Assembly: GCA_902796215.1 (NCBI GenBank)
Contig: CADBNY010000044.1
Location: 1 to 11,834 of the forward strand
Direction of reading: 5' to 3'
DNA length: 11,834 bases
Source: an uncultured Erysipelotrichaceae bacterium
GTDB taxonomy: Bacteria; Bacillota_I; Bacilli_A; RF39; UBA660
This document shows positions 5,774 through 11,834 of this stretch, in pieces (within the stretch, counting starts at the first letter, position 1; each line of letters opens with the position of its first letter). Under the pieces are notes generated by a model, which saw only the letters and a program-made list of their open reading frames with translations, made no database searches and was not told the origin of the DNA. The position numbers and the translations under genes are program-made.

Positions 5774-6878
5774 CTCTTAAAAACAACTCATCCGTCATAC
5801 CTGCAATAAAATCAATTACCTTTCTTTTATTAGAAGTTGATAAAAGATACTCATCAACTTGATTATTTAAGAATATCTGATAAATAATACTTTGAGTATT
5901 ATGATTTTCTATATCATTTAAATATTTTTGAAATATATGATTCATTCCCTCTCGATATAATGACTTTTCTTCGCTCGTTAAACTATATTGATAAATATGG
6001 TTATAATTAAATCTTTTTAAAGAAAGTAAGGCATTAAATATTTCAGGACTCATCTTAATATATGGCTTATTCATACTATTTTTAATAATATCTAAAATAA
6101 CAGTATTAACAATATCTCTATTAGTAACACCAAGTACTTTACTAATATCTTCTGGTAATTCTTCTCTTTTTATTTTTCCAATCATAATAGCATCTTCTAT
6201 ATCTCTCCCAATATATCCAATGATATCACTAATACGAACAACAGCTCCCTCCAAAGTCATAGGCCTATTTTTAGAAAATTTCTTTATATCCTTATAAGCC
6301 CCTGAATACTGCTCAAAAAAATCTTTCCTTGTTTTTGTTTGAGGATAATAAATACAGTCTAGCAACTCTCCATTATGACACATAATTCCATCATAAACCT
6401 GTAAACAAAGATTAAGACCACGACCATTATTCTCTACTACCATTAAATGTCGAACACTTTGAATATTATGAGCAAAGTATTCACCCAATTCTCGCAACGA
6501 TATTTCATTTAATAAAGATTCCCCCACATGTCCAAGAGGAGTATGACCAATATCATGCCCTAAAGCAATAGCCTCAATTAAATCTTCGTTCAAACAAAGT
6601 GCTCTTCCGATTGTTCTAGCAATCTTACTAACCATTTGCACATGAGTAATGCGTTTTGTAATATGATTATTTTCACTTCTAGTAAAAACTTGAGTCTTAT
6701 CTAAATATCTCGTATAAGATAAAGAATGAATAATTCGATCCGTATCATGAAAATAATTAGGACGAATATCCCAAGGTTCTTCCTTCATTCTTATTGCCGC
6801 AGAATCAAAACAAGCATATTTACAAAAATTTTTCTCATGCAACAAGAAATTTTTTTTTGCAGTCTGCAACTCCTTCAT
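5760..6878 (-). CDS. dgt: dGTP triphosphohydrolase-like HD-domain protein
   Basis: A cytoplasmic HD-superfamily phosphohydrolase of the dGTPase family, which removes triphosphate from dGTP or related dNTPs and so affects nucleotide pools. The 372 residues include the family blocks RIIHSLSYTRYLDKTQVF, RITHVQMVSKIARTIG, EAIALGHDIGHTPLGHVGE, FAHNIQSVRHL and ISDIIGYIGRDIEDA. The metal-binding set is His79, His108-Asp109 and Asp218. Length and motif spacing fit the shorter dGTPase-like forms rather than the roughly 500-residue enterobacterial enzyme, so substrate preference is open. The ATG follows the trhP2 stop with no spacer (TAAATG), and an AAAGGAG site lies inside the trhP2 end. It occupies the place taken by uridine kinase (udk) in B. 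subtilis. Its 3' end forms part of the terminator. Confidence 0.9.
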   Translation of the reverse strand: MKELQTAKKNFLLHEKNFCKYACFDSAAIRMKEEPWDIRPNYFHDTDRIIHSLSYTRYLDKTQVFTRSENNHITKRITHVQMVSKIARTIGRALCLNEDLIEAIALGHDIGHTPLGHVGESLLNEISLRELGEYFAHNIQSVRHLMVVENNGRGLNLCLQVYDGIMCHNGELLDCIYYPQTKTRKDFFEQYSGAYKDIKKFSKNRPMTLEGAVVRISDIIGYIGRDIEDAIMIGKIKREELPEDISKVLGVTNRDIVNTVILDIIKNSMNKPYIKMSPEIFNALLSLKRFNYNHIYQYSLTSEEKSLYREGMNHIFQKYLNDIENHNTQSIIYQIFLNNQVDEYLLSTSNKRKVIDFIAGMTDELFLREIKL

Positions 6879-8069
6879 TTATAAATCTCCTTTTTTCTTA
6901 ACAATTTTAATCATAGAATATTCTGGAATATCACAAAGAAAAGAATATTCTAAATAATAAATATTATCTGGATGTCTAGCAACATCAACAGGATTTTTTA
7001 AAGAATCATATAATTTTTCTAATACAAAAGAAATATGATTACCATCTGGAGTAAAAACTTCAATAAAATCTCCTACTTCAAAATAATTACGTTCATAAAA
7101 CTTTAAATATCTTCCATCATAAGAAATAACTTGACCAAGATAATCTTGATTCGATTTTTCGCACCTACCAGTATAGTATTGATCTGTATAATCCGCATCT
7201 TTCATAAAATAATGAGTAGATGTTTCTCGATTTGCAACTCGATTAAGTCTTTCTTGAAATAGAAGCATTTTCTGATTAGTCAACGTATGATTATAATAAT
7301 TATCAATAATTTCACGATAAGTACCAATAACAGTTGCTAAATAATATAAAGATCTCATTCTTCCTTCCACTTTCAAACTTTTAACACCAATATCTATCAA
7401 ATCCTTAATATATTCTGCCATATTCATATCTTTTAAAGCCATAGTAAAGTCTTTTTTAGATGAATTTTTAAATACAAAACGACACACTTGTGCGCATCCT
7501 CCACGATTAGCATCACGATTAGTAACATAATTAGATAGAGCACAACGCCCAGAAAAACAAGTACACATTGCTCCATGAATAAAAACCTCAATATCCGTAT
7601 CAACCTTTTTTACAATCTCTTCAATTTGTTTTTTTGAAAGTTCACGAGCTAAAACAACTCGATCAACACCCTCTCTTTCAAAATATTGAATAGCCTTATA
7701 ATTACTAGTAGAATTTTGAGTAGATAAATGAACTTCAACATTAGGATATTTTGTTTTTATATAAGAAATAATAAAAGGATCACTAACAATAAAAGCATCA
7801 ATTCCAGCATCCACAACTTGAGAAATATATTCTTCAACTTCATCCATATCCTCATTATGAAAAACAATATTTAAAGTTAAATGTACTCTTTTTCCCAATT
7901 TATGAGCAAAACTACATCCTTCTCTCATTTCATCCAAGGTAAAATTATCAGCATTTGCTCGTAGGCTATATTTTTCTCCACCAATATAAACAGCATCTGC
8001 CCCATATAACAAAGTAACTTTTAAACGTTCCAAATCTCCAGCAGGAGATAATAACTCAATTCTTTCCAT
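6879..8069 (-). CDS. trhP2: tRNA U34 hydroxylation protein TrhP2 (peptidase U32 family, YrrO-like)
   Basis: A U32-family protein that, with TrhP1, makes 5-hydroxyuridine at wobble position 34 of tRNAs from prephenate. The 396 residues begin with the family N-terminus ELLSPAGDLERLK and ADAVYIGG. They carry the U32 signature EVFIHGAMCTCFSGRCALSN (161-180) and the following RGGCAQVCR. The conserved cysteines, Cys169, Cys176, Cys192 and Cys196, are thought to hold an iron-sulfur cluster in this family. The C-terminal beta domain (about 290-395) is present, so this is a full-length form. The start at 8069 has an AGGGTGA site and overlaps the trhP1 end by 14 nt, implying coupled translation of the pair. 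The peptidase label of the family is historical. An exact role in collagen or peptide degradation, once assigned to U32, is unlikely here given the neighbours trhP1 and trmR. Confidence 0.92.
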   Translation of the reverse strand: MERIELLSPAGDLERLKVTLLYGADAVYIGGEKYSLRANADNFTLDEMREGCSFAHKLGKRVHLTLNIVFHNEDMDEVEEYISQVVDAGIDAFIVSDPFIISYIKTKYPNVEVHLSTQNSTSNYKAIQYFEREGVDRVVLARELSKKQIEEIVKKVDTDIEVFIHGAMCTCFSGRCALSNYVTNRDANRGGCAQVCRFVFKNSSKKDFTMALKDMNMAEYIKDLIDIGVKSLKVEGRMRSLYYLATVIGTYREIIDNYYNHTLTNQKMLLFQERLNRVANRETSTHYFMKDADYTDQYYTGRCEKSNQDYLGQVISYDGRYLKFYERNYFEVGDFIEVFTPDGNHISFVLEKLYDSLKNPVDVARHPDNIYYLEYSFLCDIPEYSMIKIVKKKGDL

Positions 8070-8919
8070 TCTTCTTCACCCTATAAATTGTTTTCTTAAA
8101 AAAGAAATTTGTATAATCACCCAATTTCTTATACTTCAAAACATAATTATTATTAACACAACTATTATGAATATATTCCATTGTATCAGTAACTAATTCA
8201 GAAAAAATATTTTCTAGGCCATATTCTCTCATAATAATATATTCTACATTAACAGAATATAAGTCATTGATAATACTTGTACCATTTGTAATAGTATCTA
8301 AAAAGAAACTAGTACCATTTTCATCTTCAATTAAATGATATTGATCTCCTGAAACTTTTTCAGTAATAACAAGTTCAGAAGAACCAGATTCACCTAAATC
8401 ACAATAATAATTAGTAACTAACTTACGTTTAGAAAAAGCTACACTAGGACGACTTACAACTTCTACCATAGAAGATATCTTACTTTTTGAACATATTTCC
8501 TTTATCTCTTCTAAAGTAATCTCCTTTCCAAGCAAAGCATATCGAACCCCTTTAGAGTGATAATAGTCACAAGTTTTATAATTATTAACCATATGAGTCT
8601 GATTCCAAACCAAATCAATAGATAAAGACAATTCTTTTTTTAATTCTAAAACAGCCAAATCATAAAAAAAGACCCCTTTAACTCCCAATCCATCCAACTT
8701 CTTCAATATTTCAGTAAGACTATCAATTTCTTCATTCATAAAATTTTTATTTATTTTAACAAATACTTCACATTTACTTGTCTTTACAATTTTCTCTATT
8801 TCCTCATAAGTAAAATAACAAACACTTTCTACACTAAATCCCTTTAAAGGTAAAATAATCCCATCTGCTATATCAAATAAAGAAGTTTCCTTTTTAGAAC
8901 ATTCTATTAATAATTTCAT
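8056..8919 (-). CDS. trhP1: tRNA U34 hydroxylation protein TrhP1 (U32-like, YrrN-like)
   Basis: The short U32-family partner of TrhP2 in 5-hydroxyuridine synthesis. The 287 residues form a TIM-barrel-like core: VKGVFFYDLAVLELKK and LVWNQTHMVNN, then VEVVSRPSVAFSKRKLV (152-168), the region aligned with the U32 signature. The G-x-M-C...C cysteine cluster of TrhP2 is absent; the RP..AFSKRKL pattern in its place is characteristic of YrrN-type proteins. Start: ATG 8919, because GAGGTG (8929-8924) is 4 nt upstream; an in-frame ATG 18 nt further out at 8937 has no usable site. The gene lies after an 80-nt AT-rich gap from trmR and overlaps trhP2 by 14 nt. Assignment rests on family resemblance plus the conserved order trmR-trhP1-trhP2. 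Confidence 0.87.
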   Translation of the reverse strand: MKLLIECSKKETSLFDIADGIILPLKGFSVESVCYFTYEEIEKIVKTSKCEVFVKINKNFMNEEIDSLTEILKKLDGLGVKGVFFYDLAVLELKKELSLSIDLVWNQTHMVNNYKTCDYYHSKGVRYALLGKEITLEEIKEICSKSKISSMVEVVSRPSVAFSKRKLVTNYYCDLGESGSSELVITEKVSGDQYHLIEDENGTSFFLDTITNGTSIINDLYSVNVEYIIMREYGLENIFSELVTDTMEYIHNSCVNNNYVLKYKKLGDYTNFFFKKTIYRVKKNGKN

Positions 8920-8923
8920 AATG

Positions 8924-8929
8924 CACCTC
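8924..8929 (-). promoter_or_regulatory. Shine-Dalgarno site fixing the trhP1 start at 8919
   Basis: GAGGTG followed by CATT and ATG. The upstream in-frame ATG at 8937 lacks such a site, so translation most likely starts at 8919. Confidence 0.75.
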
Positions 8930-8948
8930 AAAACCATTATATATCAAT

Positions 8949-9007
8949 AAAAAAAAAAAGAAAAGTTTTATAAATTTACTATTATGCAATAAAAACTTTC
9001 TTTTTTC
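8949..9007 (-). terminator. AT-only inverted repeat with T-run in the trmR-trhP1 gap (weak terminator-like)
   Basis: Arms at 9006-8992 (AAAAAAGAAAGTTTT) and 8969-8954 (AAAACTTTTCTTTTTT) pair over about 15 bp with one bulged T, around a 22-nt loop. The descending arm passes into a longer T-run. Only two G-C pairs are present, so the hairpin is weak. It may attenuate transcription between trmR and trhP1, or work in both directions, or simply reflect A/T slippage. This is the only sizeable spacer within the housekeeping cluster. Confidence 0.4.
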
Positions 9008-9017
9008 TTTTTAAAAA

Positions 9018-9608
9018 CTATATTCTTTTACTTACAGCAAGTCCATCTCCAACATCCAAAAACTCCGTTTCATACTTTTTATTGAAATTTAAAAAACGAA
9101 TATAATCTTTCACCTTACGAACCAATTGTCTTAAATTACGACTTTCAATTTCATCTGGCTTTTTATCAACAAGCCCATGAAATTTTATATTATCCGTAAT
9201 AATTGTTCCATCTTCCACTAAATTTTTTTCAAATCTTTCAAAAAATTTTTGATTTTGAGCTTTAGCCGCATCAATAACAATTAAATCATAATAATCATTC
9301 AACGTTACTTCCAAAGCATCTTTATAAATCAATTGAATTCTATCCTCTAATCCCATTTTTTTTATATTTTTTAAAGCCTCTAAATATCTCTTTTCATCCC
9401 TCTCAATAGTAGTGACCATAAGTTCAGGATCAGCAGTACACATCATAATAGCTGAATACCCAATAGCTGTCCCAATCTCCAAAACCCTTTTTACATTATT
9501 CTTAGTGATATATTTTATTAAATAACGAATTCCACTTTCTGTCATAATAGGAACATTATTTAACTCTGCATAATTTTTCATTTGATTAATTACATTTAAA
9601 TCCCACAT
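9018..9608 (-). CDS. trmR: tRNA 5-hydroxyuridine methyltransferase TrmR (YrrM-like O-methyltransferase)
   Basis: A SAM-dependent O-methyltransferase that turns 5-hydroxyuridine-34 in tRNA into 5-methoxyuridine, the step after TrhP1/TrhP2. The 196 residues belong to the class I, catechol-O-methyltransferase-like family: SAM loop VLEIGTAIGYSAI (42-54), acidic residue Glu69 at the end of strand 2 (TTIER), and metal-site residues Asp113 in LIVIDAAKAQ and Asp139-Asn140 in ITDNI. The C-terminal DVGDGLAVSKR strand closes the fold. An AAAGGTG site lies 4 nt before the ATG, and 26 nt separate it from mltG. On motifs alone it could be taken for a caffeoyl-CoA-type methyltransferase; the operon with trhP1 and trhP2 makes the tRNA role much more likely. 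Confidence 0.9.
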   Translation of the reverse strand: MWDLNVINQMKNYAELNNVPIMTESGIRYLIKYITKNNVKRVLEIGTAIGYSAIMMCTADPELMVTTIERDEKRYLEALKNIKKMGLEDRIQLIYKDALEVTLNDYYDLIVIDAAKAQNQKFFERFEKNLVEDGTIITDNIKFHGLVDKKPDEIESRNLRQLVRKVKDYIRFLNFNKKYETEFLDVGDGLAVSKRI

Positions 9609-9634
9609 AATACACCTTTTCTTTCAATGCTTTT

Positions 9635-10711
9635 CTACCAAATCCAATCTCCATTAGCTTTTATTTCAGCCACCTTTTGTTCATGTTCTTTATTCGTTTT
9701 TGTATAATAAATCTTCCCATTTTTATCCGCAACAAAAAATAAATAATCATTAGATATTGGTTCTACACTCGCCTCTATACTAGAAAGACTAGAATTACAA
9801 ATCGGTCCAATTGGCATTTTCCCAATCATAGTAGTACTTCTTGTATTATAAAAATTAGTACTAGCAAATTGCTCAGTTGTAAGATCACTTGTCATAGCAA
9901 CTTGTAAACCATAGTAAGTAGTAACATCACTACCCAAATTCATTCCACTCTTTAAACGATTTTCAAAAATTCCTACAATCATTTTACGATTTTCTAAATT
10001 AGTACCTTCAAGTTCTACAATAGAAGCCATAGTAAAATAATAATGTGGATCACTCGACATTTTAGATTTATATTTTTCTAACTTTTCATTTGTTTCATCC
10101 AACATAGTTACAATAATATCAGTAATAGAAACATCCTTATTATCAAAATAATAAGTATCAGGAGCTAAATATCCTTCAAGTGGATAATAAATATTAGAAT
10201 CTAGTACTTTATCTGTCAAAAACCAATACTTTTCAATCAAAGACTTAATATAAGTAGAATCATTAACAGCCTGAAGAAACTCTGAAGCAGAATGATTTGT
10301 TCCTTTCTCAATAACTTTCGCATAATCTGTAATTCGAAGGCCTTCTTTAAATGTTAATTTAATCATATCAGGATTATAATTACTACCTTTTTCTAAACTA
10401 TGAACAATCTTACCAAGATTCATACTTTTACGTAAAACATATTTAGATGCTTTTAAAGAAGAAACATGATTAAGTTTTACATATAATTTAAAAACTTTTT
10501 CATTATGAATTAAACCTTTTTTCTTTAGCAAATTTCCTATCTGGGCAGTGCTCATGCCACTAGTAATAACTACTTCAACATCATCTTTATTGCTCTTATC
10601 CACTGGACCAATAAAATAGCACCAGCTAACACTTCCAAAAATTCCCAAAAGAAAAAAAATGATAATAATAATTAAAAGTGGTTTTGGTCTTGCTTTTACT
10701 TTTTTTTTCAC
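9635..10711 (-). CDS. mltG: Endolytic murein transglycosylase MltG (YceG/YrrL-like)
   Basis: A membrane-bound lytic transglycosylase that cuts nascent peptidoglycan strands and sets glycan length, acting outside the membrane. The 358 residues have one N-terminal helix (about 12-34) followed by a LysM-like region (47-107, ITSGMSTAQIGNLLKKKG) and the YceG catalytic domain. The catalytic Glu233 is in MASIVELEG, which matches the usual ASIVEKE block; MPIGPICN and NDYLFFVADKNG near the C-terminus are also family blocks. Start is GTG 10711 with GGAGGTG 6 nt upstream. The spacer from the preceding gene is 28 nt. Presence of MltG shows that the organism builds a peptidoglycan wall, consistent with the sortase on the left. 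Confidence 0.93.
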   Translation of the reverse strand: MKKKVKARPKPLLIIIIIFFLLGIFGSVSWCYFIGPVDKSNKDDVEVVITSGMSTAQIGNLLKKKGLIHNEKVFKLYVKLNHVSSLKASKYVLRKSMNLGKIVHSLEKGSNYNPDMIKLTFKEGLRITDYAKVIEKGTNHSASEFLQAVNDSTYIKSLIEKYWFLTDKVLDSNIYYPLEGYLAPDTYYFDNKDVSITDIIVTMLDETNEKLEKYKSKMSSDPHYYFTMASIVELEGTNLENRKMIVGIFENRLKSGMNLGSDVTTYYGLQVAMTSDLTTEQFASTNFYNTRSTTMIGKMPIGPICNSSLSSIEASVEPISNDYLFFVADKNGKIYYTKTNKEHEQKVAEIKANGDWIW

Positions 10712-10717
10712 TAACTA

Positions 10718-10724
10718 CACCTCC
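10718..10724 (-). promoter_or_regulatory. Shine-Dalgarno site for the mltG GTG start
   Basis: GGAGGTG followed by TAGTTA and GTG at 10711. It supports the non-ATG start of mltG. Confidence 0.75.
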
Positions 10725-10739
10725 AGAAAAAAGAAAGAG

Positions 10740-11030
10740 CTATTGCTCAGTCCCTCCTCCATTATTCTGAACTTCTTCTTGTAATGTATCAAGAATCGTT
10801 TGAATAACTTTCCATTCTTTATCAGTTTCAATTGCCTCCAATTTACTTTTTGGATCATCTGGATGATAAATAGATGCATAAACTTGAATATTTCCTTTTG
10901 CATCTTTTTGCTCATCTGTATAAACAATATAATTTTTTCCAGTCTCATCACTTTCAAATGTAAATAAAACATGATATAAAATTTCTTTACCATTTTCATC
11001 AATCATAGAAAATGTACTATTATTTTTCAC
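10740..11030 (-). CDS. DUF1292 protein (YrzB-like), GTG start
   Basis: A small acidic cytoplasmic protein of the DUF1292 family, of unknown function, found next to ruvX and mltG across Bacillota. The start at GTG 11030 gives 96 residues, with the family core FSMIDENGKEILYHVLFTFE followed by SDETGKNYIVYTDEQ. A slightly earlier GTG at 11039 overlaps the AGGAG site, so it is less likely; AGGAG (11043-11039) lies 8 nt from the chosen GTG. The middle segment VYASIYHPDD fits the family's beta-rich body, and the C-terminus is a Glu/Asn/Gly-rich tail. The gene overlaps the ruvX end by 11 nt, so translation is probably coupled. It lies between ruvX and mltG in the same order as yrrK-yrzB-yrrL in B. 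subtilis. Confidence 0.88.
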   Translation of the reverse strand: MKNNSTFSMIDENGKEILYHVLFTFESDETGKNYIVYTDEQKDAKGNIQVYASIYHPDDPKSKLEAIETDKEWKVIQTILDTLQEEVQNNGGGTEQ

Positions 11031-11445
11031 TTTTATCACTCCTATCTAAATAACTCTGTAATATTACTGTTGCCGCAACACTATCAACTACTTTTTTTCT
11101 GTTCTTTCTAGAAACATTTCCTTGAATCAACATATCAGTAGCAATCTTTGTAGTAAGTCTTTCATCTTGCAAATAAATAGGAATACTCAAAACTTCTTCT
11201 AATTTTTTTTGAAACTGCAAACTCAATTCACCTTTATAACCAATAGTATTATCCATATTTTTAGGAAATCCCAAAACAACAGCACCAATTTCTAATTTTT
11301 GAACAAGTTCTTCCACTTCTTTTATCAATCCATCATAATCCTCATCATGATGAATAGTCTTATAACTACTAGCAATGAATCCTGTTTTATCACTAATTGC
11401 AACACCTAAAGTTTTACTACCTAAATCTAAACCTAAGTATCTCAT
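11020..11445 (-). CDS. ruvX: RuvX/YqgF-family Holliday-junction resolvase-like nuclease (YrrK-like)
   Basis: A small RNase H-fold nuclease, associated in bacteria with Holliday-junction processing and also with maturation of the 16S rRNA 5' end. The 141 residues match family length. The first strand YLGLDLGSKTLGVAISD provides Asp7. Further blocks are VVLGFPKNMDNTIG, DERLTTKIATDML (Asp94, Glu95) and KKVVDSVAATVILQSYL (Asp121), which complete the acidic active site. Its ATG shares one base with the ireB stop (TAATG), so the two are translationally coupled; its own end overlaps the DUF1292 gene. In many Bacillota this gene sits directly after the ireB homologue, as here. Which of the two roles dominates cannot be told from sequence. 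Confidence 0.93.
   Translation of the reverse strand: MRYLGLDLGSKTLGVAISDKTGFIASSYKTIHHDEDYDGLIKEVEELVQKLEIGAVVLGFPKNMDNTIGYKGELSLQFQKKLEEVLSIPIYLQDERLTTKIATDMLIQGNVSRKNRKKVVDSVAATVILQSYLDRSDKSEK
11039..11043 (-). promoter_or_regulatory. Shine-Dalgarno site that decides the DUF1292 start
   Basis: AGGAG within the end of ruvX, 8 nt before the GTG at 11030. It overlaps the alternative GTG at 11039, which therefore cannot use it. Confidence 0.65.
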
Positions 11446-11699
11446 TATTTATTATTTTTCTGAAATTCTGTTAAAAGAATCTCTACTATTTTAGCACGAT
11501 CAATCTCCTGAATTTTATTTCTAGAATCTTTATAACTAGAAATATACCCAGGATCTCCACTAATTAAGTAACCAACAATCTGATTTGTTGGATTATATCC
11601 TCTTTCCTCCAAAGCTTCAAATACTTCCTTTAAAGTTACTCTTGTTCGTTCTGTATCAATTTCTTGAATATCGAACAAACTAGTTTGTTCTTGTGGCAT
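11445..11699 (-). CDS. ireB: IreB family regulatory protein (UPF0297, YrzL-like)
   Basis: A small cytoplasmic protein; in Enterococcus faecalis, IreB is phosphorylated by the PASTA kinase IreK and lowers cephalosporin resistance. The 84 residues contain the family block ERGYNPTNQIVGYLISGDPGY and SSYKDSRNKIQEIDR. The N-terminal tail has threonines (6, 16, 19) in the region where the kinase modifies the enterococcal protein, but the exact acceptor site is not conserved clearly. Starting at ATG 11699 is supported by a GAGGTGAT site 4 nt upstream and by family length. It is the first gene of the cluster after the promoter, followed by ruvX through a TAATG overlap. In most Bacillota alaS lies upstream; that position is outside the window. 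Confidence 0.93.
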   Translation of the reverse strand: MPQEQTSLFDIQEIDTERTRVTLKEVFEALEERGYNPTNQIVGYLISGDPGYISSYKDSRNKIQEIDRAKIVEILLTEFQKNNK

Positions 11700-11731
11700 A
11701 ATATCACCTCATTATAATCAAATATATTTAT

Positions 11732-11760
11732 ATTTTATCATCATCAAAAAATATTTACAA
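11732..11760 (-). promoter_or_regulatory. Predicted promoter of the ireB-ruvX-mltG-tRNA-modification cluster
   Basis: TTGTAA (11760-11755), a 17-nt spacer, then TGATAAAAT with TAAAAT at 11737-11732, an extended -10 element. Start expected near 11725, giving a leader of about 26 nt with a GAGGTGAT ribosome site before ireB. Spacing and both boxes fit the housekeeping sigma factor. Confidence 0.6.
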
Positions 11761-11834
11761 CCTCATTTTTTTATTGTAATTCAAAAATTTTCATAAATAT
11801 CTTTTGACTCTATAACCATTCACCATAAAACTAG

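Noticed and set aside
8936..8964. TATAAT sequence upstream of trhP1 as a promoter -10
   Set aside because: No acceptable -35 at 16-18 nt (a T-rich run only), and the implied start would fall on or next to the ribosome site of trhP1.
10729..10752. GAGC-AATA-GCTC hairpin followed by a T-rich stretch at the DUF1292 stop, as a terminator
   Set aside because: The stem is only 4 bp and the T-run is interrupted; a strong mltG ribosome site follows at once, so internal termination is not convincing.
10715..11002. Minus-strand open frame of 95 residues overlapping the DUF1292 gene
   Set aside because: A shifted frame within a clear DUF1292 gene; Lys/Phe/Met-rich product typical of a shadow frame.
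11768..11810. TCAAAA/TTTTGA inverted repeat upstream of the ireB promoter as a terminator or operator
   Set aside because: Six A/T-dominated pairs around a long loop in very AT-rich DNA; no T-run on the coding strand right after it.
11791..11832. Open minus-strand frame of 13 codons ending in TGA, possibly the tail of an upstream gene
   Set aside because: Too short to tell coding from chance, and it shows no recognisable alaS C-terminus. The stretch 11761-11834 is otherwise unassigned.

Overview
All thirteen genes in this window lie on the minus strand, so transcription runs from the right end to the left. The DNA is very AT-rich. Shine-Dalgarno sites of the AGGAGG or GAGGTGAT type precede nearly every gene. 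Tryptophan is encoded by TGG, and TGA is a real stop codon: it ends trhP1 and dgt, and the dgt stop sits inside a terminator hairpin. Together with IreB, MltG and a class B sortase, this points to a low-GC Bacillota (Bacilli or Erysipelotrichia-like, perhaps an uncultured gut lineage) that makes peptidoglycan and uses the standard bacterial code. Placement below phylum is inference.

Right part, 11760 down to about 5748: a conserved housekeeping cluster in nearly the order known from Bacillus subtilis (yrzL-yrrK-yrzB-yrrL-yrrM-yrrN-yrrO-udk-greA). It reads ireB, ruvX, a DUF1292 gene, mltG, trmR, trhP1, trhP2, then a dGTPase-like HD hydrolase where udk would be expected. The genes are tightly packed (TAATG junctions, 11-14 nt overlaps, or spacers under 30 nt), except for an 80-nt AT-rich spacer between trmR and trhP1. 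A good extended -10 promoter precedes ireB, and a strong intrinsic terminator closes the run, with the dgt stop codon in its loop. trmR, trhP1 and trhP2 together form the prephenate-dependent 5-methoxyuridine pathway for wobble position 34 of tRNAs.

Middle, 5747-5031: an unusually long leader (about 250 nt) with two predicted promoters and small hairpins, then greA, whose best start is a GTG at 5501.

Left part, 4986-1: a four-gene cell-surface operon with its own weak promoter. It encodes a five-helix membrane protein with a large extracellular DUF4352-like region; a membrane-anchored multidomain surface protein with an Ig-like domain and a duplicated C-terminal domain; a class B sortase; and a secreted cysteine-rich protein that runs off the left edge and overlaps the sortase gene by 8 nt. 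The last is the most likely sortase substrate, but its C-terminus is outside the window. This operon is the least explained part of the window. The rest is conserved core genome in a slightly altered arrangement.
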